Assembly (NCBI RefSeq): GCF_010723575.1
Contig: NZ_BLKZ01000001.1
Coordinates: 682,001 to 746,000, forward strand
DNA length: 64,000 nucleotides
Direction: 5' to 3'
DNA from: Mycobacterium bourgelatii
GTDB taxonomy: Bacteria > Actinomycetota > Actinomycetes > Mycobacteriales > Mycobacteriaceae
The notes under the pieces are model-generated. The model searched no databases, was not told the origin of the DNA, and saw nothing but the letters and a program-made list of their open reading frames with translations. This document shows, in pieces, positions 34,994 to 43,879 of the stretch (positions are counted from its first letter, which is position 1; every line of letters starts with the position of its first letter). The position numbers were made by a program, and so were the translations under genes.

Positions 34994-36177
34994 AGGTTCT
35001 GGTTGTCGGCTCCGGCGTCGGCGGTGTTTCCGTCGCCCGGGGGTTGCTGCGCGACGGCCATGACGTCACGGTGTTCGAGCGGCGACCGGATGTGGAGGCG
35101 GGTGGGGGCGCCGTCACCATCTGGCCCAACGGGGAGACGGTGCTGGAGCAGCTCGGTGTCGACATGGCCGGAGCCGGCCAGTTGCTGTCCACCGTGCGGG
35201 TATTGACGTCCAGCGGCCGCGCACTCGCTACGTTTGATGTGTCTGAAATGGTGCGGCGCTGGGGTGCACCGGTTCGGATGGCCCCGCGCCGCGTCCTGCT
35301 CGAACGGCTACTGAAGGGCTTTCCCGCCGAACGTATCCGGTGCAACTCCCGGGCAATCGAGGTAGTCAGCGGGCACTCCGCCGGGCATGGCGTGCGGGTC
35401 GAGTTCGACGACGGTCGTTCGGCCGAGGGAGATCTGTTGATCGGTGCGGACGGCCTGCACTCGACGGTGCGGGCCGTGGTCGGCGGCCGGCGCGCGAAGC
35501 CGACCGGGTGGTGCAGTTGGCAGGGGTTGGTGACGCTGCCGGACCTCACGGAAAGGCATGTCGCCCAGGTGATTATCGGCGACCGTGGCAACACGGGGCT
35601 GTGGCCGGCCGGTGACTGCGACGTGCAGTGGTGGTTCGACCTGCCGTGGTCGCAGGACTTCGTCAGGCCGCAGCGCCCGATCGAGATGATCCGGTCCCAC
35701 TTCGCCGGATGGTCCGAGCTGGTCGATCGAGTACTGGCCGCCCTCACGGACGACGACCTCGCGCCTTCGCCCTACCCGCACTTTCGCCACCCGATCCCCC
35801 CTCCGGCGCGCGGTGCGGTCACGCTGCTCGGCGACGCCGCGCACACCATGCCGCCGACCCTGGCCCAAGGGACCAATCAGGCGCTGCTCGACACGATGGT
35901 GCTGTGCAAGGCGATCTCGGACGTCGGCAACAACACCAACCCACACGACCTGTCCGCCGCGCTGCGCCGGTACGAAAGATCCAGGCGCCGCAGGGTCAGG
36001 GCGGTGTCCAAGGTGGCGTCGCTGCAGGTGTCGCACAGTGAATCGGTGCTCAAACCGGCAGCGATGATCTCCGACCGGCTCCACACCTGGGCGTTGCGGG
36101 CCTTTCTGAGTGGAACCAGTCACCGCCGGATGTCGGCGGAGATCAGCCGCGACCTGCTGTCCGGGGGCGTGCGGTGA
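34990..36177 (+). CDS. FAD-dependent aromatic-type monooxygenase
   Basis: A protein of 395 residues of the PHBH/UbiH class A family: dinucleotide fold VLVVGSGVGGVSVARGL, DG motif LIGADGLHSTVR and GD motif LLGDAAHTMPPTLAQGTNQAL. It would hydroxylate or epoxidise a pathway intermediate with NAD(P)H. The TTG start at 34990 overlaps the aminotransferase stop (TTGA) and directly opens the FAD fold. A longer open frame upstream is only out-of-frame sequence of the aminotransferase. Its end overlaps the next gene (GTGA). Confidence 0.9.
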   Translation: MKVLVVGSGVGGVSVARGLLRDGHDVTVFERRPDVEAGGGAVTIWPNGETVLEQLGVDMAGAGQLLSTVRVLTSSGRALATFDVSEMVRRWGAPVRMAPRRVLLERLLKGFPAERIRCNSRAIEVVSGHSAGHGVRVEFDDGRSAEGDLLIGADGLHSTVRAVVGGRRAKPTGWCSWQGLVTLPDLTERHVAQVIIGDRGNTGLWPAGDCDVQWWFDLPWSQDFVRPQRPIEMIRSHFAGWSELVDRVLAALTDDDLAPSPYPHFRHPIPPPARGAVTLLGDAAHTMPPTLAQGTNQALLDTMVLCKAISDVGNNTNPHDLSAALRRYERSRRRRVRAVSKVASLQVSHSESVLKPAAMISDRLHTWALRAFLSGTSHRRMSAEISRDLLSGGVR

Positions 36178-36806
36178 GCGAGCGGGACGACCTGGTTCGG
36201 GTGCGCGGCGGGATCGATGCGCCGTCGCGCTGGCTCTGGCTGGTCAAGTGGTGCGTGCTGGCCGTCCCGCATTACCCCATCCTGATCCTGCTCTACCTGG
36301 TGTATCCGATACTGACTTTCGTTGCCGGCGTTGCAATTTTGTGCACGGGGCGGTATCCACGCCCCATCTTCGACTTCAACGTCGGAGTGCTGCGCTGGTC
36401 GTGGCGAGTCATGAATTTCCGATTCCCGATGAACACCACCGACAGGTACCCGCCGTTCACCCTCGCCGCCCGGCCGGACTACCCCGGTGATCTCGAGGTC
36501 GACTATCCGGAGCGGCTCACCAGGTGGGCGGTGCTGGTGAAGTGGCTGCTGGGCTTGCCCCAGATAGTGCTCTGCTGGGCCATGGAGCCGCTGCTGCAGG
36601 TGCTGTGTGTCATCAACGCGGGGTGGCTGTTGTGCAGCGGGACGATCAACCAAGGCATGTTCGACCTTCTGATGGGCATTGTGCGATGGCGGTATCGGGT
36701 CGCGGTCTACGTATCGCTGATGCGCGACGAGTATCCGCCGTACCGATTGGATCCTGGAAGGAGCCTCAAAAAAGGCCCCGGAAGGAGCCACCATTACGCG
36801 CGGTAA
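36174..36806 (+). CDS. DUF4389 membrane protein with two tandem units
   Basis: A protein of 210 residues. The second half (VDYPERLTRWAVLVKWLLGLPQ) is a standard DUF4389 start. The first half repeats it in diverged form: IDAPSRWLWLVKWCVLAVPHY, then RxxFDFNVGVLRW...RYPPFTL versus MFDLLMGIVRW...EYPPYRL. Each unit has two hydrophobic segments, giving about four transmembrane helices. Its role is unknown; it could export or localise the product or anchor the pathway. Overlaps the upstream monooxygenase by 4 nt. Confidence 0.82.
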   Translation: MSERDDLVRVRGGIDAPSRWLWLVKWCVLAVPHYPILILLYLVYPILTFVAGVAILCTGRYPRPIFDFNVGVLRWSWRVMNFRFPMNTTDRYPPFTLAARPDYPGDLEVDYPERLTRWAVLVKWLLGLPQIVLCWAMEPLLQVLCVINAGWLLCSGTINQGMFDLLMGIVRWRYRVAVYVSLMRDEYPPYRLDPGRSLKKGPGRSHHYAR

Positions 36807-37419
36807 TCCGTTGTTCCCCTATGTATATCGGCTCGGCATGCCGATGTTCGACCGGTTGTTCTACAGCCGGTTTCGCCGAGCGGCGGTCGCTAATGCGGCC
36901 GGTCGGCTGCTGATCGTCGGACTCGGTCCGGGCGCCGACCTGAAGTTCCTGCCACCGACGGTGACCTCGGTGACCGCGGTCGAGCCGGTGCCGGCATTCC
37001 GGCGGATGGCGTCGCGCCTTGCCGGCCGCCATGGCATCGGCGCTGACATCGTCGACGGGAGGGGTGAGTCGATCCCGTTCTCCGACAACAGCTTCGACTC
37101 GGTGTACGTGGGGCTGGTGTTGTGCTCGGTTGATGATGTCGCCGCCACGCTTGGCGAAATCCGGCGGGTGCTGGTGCCCGGCGGCAGGCTGGTGGTCCTC
37201 GAACATGTCCGTGGCGGGGGTCTGGTGGGCCGACTGCAGGATCTGATCGCCAAGCCGTGGTCCTGGCTGTCTTCCGGGTGCCATCCCAACCGTCGGACGG
37301 TGGACGCCATCGCCGCGGCGGGGTTCGACACTTCGCGGCTGCGCCGCATTGCCCGAACTCCGGTGCCTTTTCCGTGCAAACCTCATCTGCAGGGATTTGC
37401 CACCCTAATCGACAATTAA
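36793..37419 (+). CDS. Class I SAM-dependent methyltransferase with a possible ATT start
   Basis: A methyltransferase of 208 residues: LLIVGLGPGADLKFLP (motif I), AVEPVPAFRRMA, IPFSDNSFDSVYVGLVLCSV and VLVPGGRLVVLEHV, like phospholipid or small-molecule methyltransferases. The only strong ribosome binding site, GAAGGAG (36781-36787), is correctly spaced from an ATT at 36793. The nearest conventional codon, TTG 36811, is too far from it. I therefore give 36793 as start, with TTG 36811 as the fallback. Starting at ATT, it overlaps the DUF4389 gene by 14 bp. It is the last gene of the operon. Confidence 0.8.
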   Translation: MTRGNPLFPYVYRLGMPMFDRLFYSRFRRAAVANAAGRLLIVGLGPGADLKFLPPTVTSVTAVEPVPAFRRMASRLAGRHGIGADIVDGRGESIPFSDNSFDSVYVGLVLCSVDDVAATLGEIRRVLVPGGRLVVLEHVRGGGLVGRLQDLIAKPWSWLSSGCHPNRRTVDAIAAAGFDTSRLRRIARTPVPFPCKPHLQGFATLIDN

Positions 37420-37498
37420 CCGGTATGTGAATTACACATTATCTTGAGTTCATTGCCACCAGCGGTATAAAATTTAATTGCTTGTGCAGGGGGCTGTC

Positions 37499-38365
37499 AT
37501 GGTTGATTTTCCAATGCTGCCGCCGGAGATTAATTCGGCGCGCTTATTTTCCGGTGCGGGTTCGGCCCCGATGCTCGCGGCCGCCACGGCCTGGAACGGA
37601 TTGGCGGAAGAATTGTCCTCGGCGGCGTCGTCATTCTCGTCGGTGACGTCCGGGTTGGTGGATCAGGCGTGGCAGGGTCCGGCCGCCCAGGCCATGGCGG
37701 CCGCCGCGACTCCTTACACGGGGTGGCTCAACGCGGCCGCAGCGCAGGCGGCCGGGGCGGCCGGGCAGGCGCAAGCGACTGTCGACTCGTTCGAAGCTGC
37801 GCGGGCGGCGACGATTCATCCACTGCTGGTGGATGCCAACCGAAATGGCTTGGTGCAGTTGTTGATGTCGAATCTCTTCGGACAGAACTGGCCGGCGATC
37901 GCGGCAATGGAGGCCGACTACGAGGCGATGTGGGCGCAGGATGTCGAAGCCATGGCGGCCTATCACGCCGGGGTCTCGGCGGCCGCCGCGCAACTGGCTC
38001 CGTGGCAGCAGTCGTTGCGCGACCTGGCCACTCAGGTCGCCGGATTCCTCGGCCTCAACCCGATCACCAACCCGGTGCCGGGCGACCCGTCACTCGAGAG
38101 CCAGACCCAGACGTTCGGGCCGTTCACCCTCACCGCTCTTGGTGACGCGGCCGATAATGACTTTGTCGCTTTCAAGATTTCGAGTCCGTTCTTCACCAAT
38201 ACTCTGACTTCGGGATTTGAATCCTCGACCGGTTTGGGTGCGCCCGGTCAGACAATTAACAACTTCCAGAGCCCGGTTCTGCCCTTCTTGAATAGCGGGA
38301 TCGCCTTGCCCGTCACCGATCCGCTGGCACCGCTGTTTATTGCTTTGCTTCCGCTTGGTCTGTGA
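37499..38365 (+). CDS. PPE family protein (orphan, 288 residues)
   Basis: The N-terminus MVDFPMLPPEINSARLFSG with a WxG turn in VDQAWQGPAAQAM makes a complete PPE domain of about 180 residues. A short C-terminal tail of about 100 residues has neither the SVP motif nor MPTR repeats. PPE proteins are exported by ESX systems, usually paired with a PE protein, but no PE gene lies upstream. The preceding 79 bp are AT-rich and may hold its promoter. The ATG at 37499 matches PPE starts. Confidence 0.9.
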   Translation: MVDFPMLPPEINSARLFSGAGSAPMLAAATAWNGLAEELSSAASSFSSVTSGLVDQAWQGPAAQAMAAAATPYTGWLNAAAAQAAGAAGQAQATVDSFEAARAATIHPLLVDANRNGLVQLLMSNLFGQNWPAIAAMEADYEAMWAQDVEAMAAYHAGVSAAAAQLAPWQQSLRDLATQVAGFLGLNPITNPVPGDPSLESQTQTFGPFTLTALGDAADNDFVAFKISSPFFTNTLTSGFESSTGLGAPGQTINNFQSPVLPFLNSGIALPVTDPLAPLFIALLPLGL

Positions 38366-38411
38366 TTTCAGGGGCCTGCTGCGGGCGAATTCGCGTCTAC
38401 ACTCAACAGGG

Positions 38412-40925
38412 TTATTCGACGCTGACGGCCTCGATTATGTTCAGCCGCGCGGCGCGGAGCGCCGGCGGCAGGGAGCCGAGCAGGCTCAGCACCAGCGCGC
38501 CGACGGTGAAGACGAGGGCCATGTAGCTCGGCTGGAAGCCCACCTGAAAATTCATCATGTCCCCGCTGACGAGGCTGAACAGCCACTGGTCCGTCAGGCC
38601 GAAAATCAGGCCCAAGACCCCGCCGACGACACCGATGCCCGCAGCCTCGGCCAGCACCATCCGTAACGTGAAGGGGCGACTCGATCCCATTGCGCGCAAA
38701 ACACCGATCTCGCGGCGTCTTTCCAGAACCGACAGCGTCAGGGTGTTGAGCAGCGCGACCGCGGCGACCAGCGCGACGATGATCCAGACGGCGTTGGCGA
38801 TGAACATGCTCTGGTGTAGCGGCGCTTCCAGGCCGGCGAGTTCGGCGCGACCGTCGTACACGTGGTAGGGGCTCGGCACCGCACGACGGACGTCGGCCAG
38901 CAGTCGTTCCGCGTTGACGCCGGGCGCCGCGGTGATTTGCAGCGTGGTCGCCGCAGGGCGATCGAACCATGCGCGCAGCCGTTCCAGGCTCATGCCGACG
39001 GTCCCGATCACGGTCGAAAAGAACGGCACCAGGGCCAGCACGGGCACCTGCTGCACGCCGCGCGGCGTTTGCAGGCGAAGCGGGTCGCCAATCCGGACGT
39101 CCAGAGTCTTACCCAGATCCTGCGAGAGCACCACGCCGCGGCCGGCCAGCACGTCGTCGCGCACCTTCGCGTCGAGCGCGCGGTAGAGCGCATCGGCGGT
39201 TCCGGGGGAGAATCCGTCGAGCAGTACCCGGGTACCGCCGACCACGGCGAAGGCGAACGCGCCCTCGGTGACGCGGGCCACCCCCGGCACCTCGGCCACC
39301 GTCGCGGAAAGACCCTGCGGCAGAACGCTGGTGGGGTAGCGATCCGGGGGATCCGCGCTCACCCACACCGGGACATTCGCGACTGGGGCGAAGATGCCGC
39401 GAGCCGATCGGATCATGTCGGTGTTGGTGCCGGTGATCGCCACCGTGGTGACCACGGCGATGAGCACCGTCATCACCGTGGCCCAGACCCGGCGCGGCGC
39501 GCGTTCGATGGTCGCCGCCGCGAGTGCCCCCACCGACCCGAACACCCGTGCCGTTGCGGCGGTGACTCGGACGATCGGCACCGTAAGTGCGAAGCCGAGC
39601 GCGATCTCGGCGCAGAACACGGCCGACATTGCGATGAAGGCCAACACCCCTCGTTGGTTGGCCACCACCGCGATCGACGCCGCCAGCACGACGACCGCCG
39701 CCAACCCGCACCCGACCCGCAGCCAGCGGGGTACCCGGTCGGCGGCCGACACCCCGACCGGCGCCAGCGCCTCGATCGGCGACACCTTGTACACCTGCCG
39801 GGCGGCCATCGCGGAGGCGGCCACGCTGGTGAGCGCGGTGGCGAGCACGGTGACCGGTATGGCGTAGGGGGGCAGCCAGTATTCGATGCGGGCTTCCAGT
39901 CCCTGGGTGATCGCCGCGGGCAATCGGCCAATCGCCATGCGGCCCAGCAGTATTCCCAACGCTGATCCGATAGCTCCGCCGATCAGGCCGAGAATCGCGG
40001 CCTCGGCAAGCATGTCGCGCACGATGGTGACGCGTCGCCCGCCGATCGCGCGCAGCATTGAGATGACGGGCCGGCGCTGGGTGATCGCCATGGTGGCCGT
40101 GGTGTAGACCAGGAAGGCGCCGACCGCCAATGCGACCATGGCGCCCATCAGGCCCATGTAGTTCATCAGCTTGACGCCGTCACCCGCCCGGGCGCCGCGC
40201 ATGCTCGGTTCCGCGACGAGCGCTCGTCCCTTGACGGCTGCGGTGACCTCGGTGCGGACTGCACTGAGGTCGGTGCCCGGTTTCGTGGTGATCAGGATCG
40301 AGTCGAGCTGTCCCTCTCGCCCGGTGACGTGCTGCGCCAACGCAAGCGGGGCAAGGACGTAGTGCCCCTCGTTCAGGGCGCCAAGACGCTTGCCCGTGAG
40401 CACCTCGGTGACGGTGACCGAACCCGAACCCAGCTGGAAGGACTCGCCTTTGGCGTGGCCGACGCCCGGGCCCACCCGAACACCGTTCGGCGCCTGAGCC
40501 GGGGCCGGTCCAGCCAAACCATGCTCGACGACGGCATCTTTCAGGGCCCCCCGCAACGCGGCGACGTTTGCGTCCGCACCCAGCAGCAGGACCGGTCCCG
40601 ACGCCGTGGACGCCGAGGTCCGGATCATCGGCACCGCGTTCTCCACGCCGGGCACCGCGGCGACGTCCGCCCTGATGCTGTCCGGAAATCCCGCATCGGT
40701 GATGCCCGAGACTTCCAGTTCGGCGACGCCGGCGATGCCGTGCGAAAGCCGGTTGACCGACTCCCTGATCGATCCGAAGACACCGAAGATGGCGACCAGA
40801 TACATTGCGGAGACGGCCATAACGGCGATCGAGGCGAACGTGCGCCGCCGATGCACCGCGAGCTCGCGCAGGCTGAACAGCCGCAACCGGCTTGCCGCGG
40901 CGGCGATCCCCGACCCGGGTCTCAC
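38412..40925 (-). CDS. ABC transporter permease (FtsX/MacB-type, duplicated)
   Basis: A protein of 837 residues with two FtsX-type permease cores and large extracytoplasmic loops. One core lies near residues 255-390, the other near 715-837 (IANAVWIIVALVAAVALLNTL, ERRREIGVLRAMGSS). This suits a LolCDE/MacB-like mechanotransmission transporter for lipids, lipoproteins or small molecules. The GTG start at 40925 overlaps the ATPase stop (GTGA), so longer upstream frames are artefacts. It is convergent with the PPE gene, with 46 bp between. Confidence 0.9.
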   Translation of the reverse strand: MRPGSGIAAAASRLRLFSLRELAVHRRRTFASIAVMAVSAMYLVAIFGVFGSIRESVNRLSHGIAGVAELEVSGITDAGFPDSIRADVAAVPGVENAVPMIRTSASTASGPVLLLGADANVAALRGALKDAVVEHGLAGPAPAQAPNGVRVGPGVGHAKGESFQLGSGSVTVTEVLTGKRLGALNEGHYVLAPLALAQHVTGREGQLDSILITTKPGTDLSAVRTEVTAAVKGRALVAEPSMRGARAGDGVKLMNYMGLMGAMVALAVGAFLVYTTATMAITQRRPVISMLRAIGGRRVTIVRDMLAEAAILGLIGGAIGSALGILLGRMAIGRLPAAITQGLEARIEYWLPPYAIPVTVLATALTSVAASAMAARQVYKVSPIEALAPVGVSAADRVPRWLRVGCGLAAVVVLAASIAVVANQRGVLAFIAMSAVFCAEIALGFALTVPIVRVTAATARVFGSVGALAAATIERAPRRVWATVMTVLIAVVTTVAITGTNTDMIRSARGIFAPVANVPVWVSADPPDRYPTSVLPQGLSATVAEVPGVARVTEGAFAFAVVGGTRVLLDGFSPGTADALYRALDAKVRDDVLAGRGVVLSQDLGKTLDVRIGDPLRLQTPRGVQQVPVLALVPFFSTVIGTVGMSLERLRAWFDRPAATTLQITAAPGVNAERLLADVRRAVPSPYHVYDGRAELAGLEAPLHQSMFIANAVWIIVALVAAVALLNTLTLSVLERRREIGVLRAMGSSRPFTLRMVLAEAAGIGVVGGVLGLIFGLTDQWLFSLVSGDMMNFQVGFQPSYMALVFTVGALVLSLLGSLPPALRAARLNIIEAVSVE

Positions 40926-41668
40926 CCTGGGACCGCCGACAACTCGTCGGAACCGACGCGGCCATCCTGCAGCGTGATCACGCGGTCCGTCGCGGCCGCG
41001 GCGTCCGCGTTGTGGGTCACCATCACCACGAGTCGGCCGCGGTCGTCGTCGTGGGCCATCTCGGCCAGCAACGCCAAGATCGAGGCGCCCGTGGCGGAGT
41101 CGAGGTTTCCAGTCGGTTCGTCGGCCAGGATCAACGGGGGATCCATCATCAGCGCGCGGGCGACGGCGACCCGCTGCATTTGCCCGCCGGACAGTTCGGC
41201 GGGTCGGTGGTCGATCCGATTGCCCAGCCCGACCCGGTCCAGCAACCGGATGGCAGCCGGTTTGGCCTTGCGTAATCGGACGCCGTCGAGCAGTCGCGGC
41301 ACCGCGACGTTCTCCCATGCCGACAGGGTCGGCAGCAGATTGAAGAACTGGAATATGAAACCGACGCGGTGATGGCGGAACTCCGACCGCTCCTCGTCGC
41401 TGAGACGACCGATCTCGTCGCCATCGAAGGTGATCGACCCCGAATCGGGGGAGTCCAACGCGCCGAGCAAGTGCAGCAATGTGCTCTTGCCCGCCCCCGA
41501 CGGGCCGACGATCGACACAAACTGCCCGCCGTGCAGTCCAAGGCTGATTTCGTCGAGGGCACGGACGGTCTGACCGCCGACTTGGTATCGGCGCACCACA
41601 TTGTGGAGTTGGATGTCCAACCCAGCGTTGGGTGCGTCGCGACCCATATGAGGTACAACGAGGCCCAT
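40922..41668 (-). CDS. ABC transporter ATP-binding protein (LolD/MacB-type)
   Basis: A nucleotide-binding subunit of about 248 residues: Walker A GPSGAGKSTLL, Q-loop FIFQFFNLLPTLS, signature LSGGQMQRVAVARAL, Walker B LILADEPTGNLDS and switch VTHNADAA. It pairs with the overlapping permease. Starts at ATG 41668, ATG 41647 or GTG 41689 are possible; none has a good ribosome binding site. It is divergent from a MarR gene, which probably controls it. Confidence 0.92.
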   Translation of the reverse strand: MGLVVPHMGRDAPNAGLDIQLHNVVRRYQVGGQTVRALDEISLGLHGGQFVSIVGPSGAGKSTLLHLLGALDSPDSGSITFDGDEIGRLSDEERSEFRHHRVGFIFQFFNLLPTLSAWENVAVPRLLDGVRLRKAKPAAIRLLDRVGLGNRIDHRPAELSGGQMQRVAVARALMMDPPLILADEPTGNLDSATGASILALLAEMAHDDDRGRLVVMVTHNADAAAATDRVITLQDGRVGSDELSAVPG

Positions 41669-41727
41669 CCCCGGTCGGTTCAGTACCACTTTGCGATCTA
41701 CTTGACGAAAGTGCGGTAAGAAGGGGC

Positions 41728-42228
41728 GTGGCCGCCTCGTCGAAGCCTGATCCCATCGCGGCCGCCCGCGCCAACTGGGAGCGCGCCGGGTGGTCCGACG
41801 TGGCGGAGGGCATGGTCGCGGTGACGTCGGTCATGCGGGCGCACCAGATTCTGTTGGCGCGCGTCGAGGCCGCGCTACGGCCGTATGACCTGAGCTTCTC
41901 CCGATTCGAACTGCTGCGATTGTTGGCCTTCAGTCGCACCGGCGCGTTGCCGATCACCAAGGCGTCCGACCGGCTGCAGGTGCACGTCACCAGCGTCACC
42001 CACGCGATCCGCCGCCTGGAGGCAGACGGGTTGGTGCGGCGGGTGCCGCATCCCACCGACGGCCGAACCACGCTGGTAGAGATCACCGACCTGGGTCGCT
42101 CGACCGTCGAGGACGCCACCGTCACGCTCAACGAGCAGGTGTTCGCCGACATCGGCATGTCCGACGAGGAATCGCGGGCATTGGTGTCGTCCATCGAGAC
42201 GCTGCGCCGCAATGCGGGCGATTTCTAA
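41728..42228 (+). CDS. MarR-family transcriptional regulator (Rv0737-like)
   Basis: A winged-helix protein of 166 residues with LSFSRFELLRLLAFSRTGALP in part, the recognition region VHVTSVTHAIRRLEADGLV and wing RVPHPTDGRTTLVEIT. The GTG start at 41728 gives the length of Rv0737; AGAAGGGG lies just upstream. Divergent transcription from the ABC transporter suggests it represses that export system. Ligand unknown. Confidence 0.9.
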   Translation: MAASSKPDPIAAARANWERAGWSDVAEGMVAVTSVMRAHQILLARVEAALRPYDLSFSRFELLRLLAFSRTGALPITKASDRLQVHVTSVTHAIRRLEADGLVRRVPHPTDGRTTLVEITDLGRSTVEDATVTLNEQVFADIGMSDEESRALVSSIETLRRNAGDF

Positions 42229-42304
42229 GCCATCATTTATCCGAAATACGAAAGGCAAGTCGGGTAGTGTCCGCCTAGCGAATTTCGTCCTAGGAGGCAG
42301 AACG

Positions 42305-42970
42305 ATGGTGTTGCGGTCACGCATGGTCGCCGCTGTGTTGCTCATTGCGGTTCTCGCGTCGGCGGGGTGCTCACGGTTCCTCGGCCGAGCGATGCATCAT
42401 TCACAACACGCCTCCCCGTCGGCGGCGACCGCATCGCCGGCCCCCGGAGGCCCGGTGCCGTCGCAAGGGGGAGGTGTGACCATCTCGACGGGCCCCGGCG
42501 TGCCTTCAAGCATCCAACAGCAATGGACCACCGAAAACCTGACCAAGGCGTTCAGGGCGATCAACAACAGGATCGGCGCCAACCCGGCCGACTACCTCGA
42601 GGTCATAGTCGCCTTGACCGCGGTACAGGTGAAGGCGATTGACCCCAAGAAGCGGGAGAACGTCGATGAATACGAGTACCGCGGCACAGGGGGCGTAGAA
42701 ATCTCGCCGGTCGATGTCAGCCACAACGAGCCGGGAGCTATCGAGGAGAGCAAGTTCTCGAGCGACACGGTCAAGCCGGAAGTGCTCAGTGCCATCTTGA
42801 ATTCCGCCATCAAGGATTCTGGGGTCGAGGACGCGAAGGTCAGCTCGTTGACGGTGGACAAAACCTTTGCCAACGATCCCGAACCCCATATCTCGGTGCC
42901 GGTCAGTGGGCCCCGCGGTTCAAAGGTGTTGGAGTACGACCTTTCCGGCAAGCTCACCCGCGTAATCTGA
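42305..42970 (+). CDS. Lipoprotein of unknown function
   Basis: A protein of 221 residues. A signal peptide ends in a lipobox ASAGC (lipidated C22). A Pro/Ser/Ala-rich linker (about residues 32-60) follows, then a soluble domain of 150 residues with no family I recognise (NLTKAFRAINNRIG, YEYRGTGGVEISPVDVSHN). TAGGAGGC precedes ATG 42305. It is convergent with mmsB, with 6 bp between the genes. Confidence 0.85.
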   Translation: MVLRSRMVAAVLLIAVLASAGCSRFLGRAMHHSQHASPSAATASPAPGGPVPSQGGGVTISTGPGVPSSIQQQWTTENLTKAFRAINNRIGANPADYLEVIVALTAVQVKAIDPKKRENVDEYEYRGTGGVEISPVDVSHNEPGAIEESKFSSDTVKPEVLSAILNSAIKDSGVEDAKVSSLTVDKTFANDPEPHISVPVSGPRGSKVLEYDLSGKLTRVI

Positions 42971-42976
42971 GTTCAC

Positions 42977-43870
42977 TCAGCCGCCGCGCAGCGCCTCGAT
43001 CACGGCGCTGAAGTCCTTGCCGGCGTTGGCGGCGTCGGAGGCGATGAACTCGGTGTAGATCTCGGCGGCGTGGCTGCCGAGCGGGGCCGAGGAACCCGTG
43101 GCGGCAACGGCGTCCATGGCCAGACCCAAGTCTTTGTTCATCAAGGCGGCCGCGAATCCCGGCTTGAAGTCGTTGTTGGCCGGGGAGGTCGGAACCGGGC
43201 CTGGGACGGGGCAGTTGGTGTGGACCGCCCAGCAATTGCCGGTGGCGCCGGTGATGACGTCGAACAGCGACTGCGCCGACAGTCCGAGCTTCTCGGCCAG
43301 CACGAAGGCCTCGCCGATCGCGATCTGCTGTACGGCCAGCACCATGTTGTTGCACACCTTGGCGGCCTGCCCCGCGCCGGCCGCGCCGCAGTGAATGATC
43401 TTGCCGGCCATGGGTTCCAGCACGGCGCGGGCCCGTTCCACCGCCGAATCTTCGCCGCCGACCATGAATGCCAGCGTCCCGGCCACGGCGCCCTTCACGC
43501 CGCCGGAGACCGGGGCGTCGACTTGCTGCATGCCGTGCGACTGGGCCAGCGAGTGGACTTCGCGAGCGTCGTTCACCGAAATCGTGGAGCTGTCGATGAA
43601 CAACGCGTTCTCGCGCGCGGCCGGAAGCACCTCGGCGTAACAACGCTTGACCACGTCACCGTTGGGCAGCATGGTGATGACGACGTCGGCGCCGGCGACG
43701 GCATCGGCGGCGCTGTCGAACAGCGTGGCGCCGCCGGCTTCCGCTGCGGCGGCGGCTGCTGGTACCGGGTCGAATCCACGCACAGCATGCTTGGCCGCAA
43801 CGAGATTCGCCGACATCGGACCACCCATGTTGCCGAGCCCGAGGAACGCGACCGTCAGATGCTCAGTCAC
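42977..43870 (-). CDS. mmsB: 3-hydroxyisobutyrate dehydrogenase
   Basis: A protein of 297 residues: NAD-binding FLGLGNMGGPMSANL, substrate motif DAPVSGGVKGA, and the catalytic Lys in AGQAAKVCNNMV. It oxidises 3-hydroxyisobutyrate to methylmalonate semialdehyde in valine catabolism. It is the last gene of the mmsA-fadE9-mmsB operon, in the same order as Rv0753c-Rv0751c. Confidence 0.95.
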   Translation of the reverse strand: MTEHLTVAFLGLGNMGGPMSANLVAAKHAVRGFDPVPAAAAAAEAGGATLFDSAADAVAGADVVITMLPNGDVVKRCYAEVLPAARENALFIDSSTISVNDAREVHSLAQSHGMQQVDAPVSGGVKGAVAGTLAFMVGGEDSAVERARAVLEPMAGKIIHCGAAGAGQAAKVCNNMVLAVQQIAIGEAFVLAEKLGLSAQSLFDVITGATGNCWAVHTNCPVPGPVPTSPANNDFKPGFAAALMNKDLGLAMDAVAATGSSAPLGSHAAEIYTEFIASDAANAGKDFSAVIEALRGG

Positions 43871-43879
43871 CGCGTCCTC

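Noticed and set aside
33898..36177. A single 759-residue fusion of an unknown N-terminus to the FAD monooxygenase
   Set aside because: The first 360 residues are out-of-frame sequence of the aminotransferase gene. The FAD-binding fold begins at TTG 34990, which overlaps the aminotransferase stop.
38412..42212. A 1266-residue open frame joining the permease to antisense of the MarR and ATPase genes
   Set aside because: Only the part from GTG 40925 has permease sequence. The rest is shadow coding in another frame of the ATPase and opposite the MarR gene.
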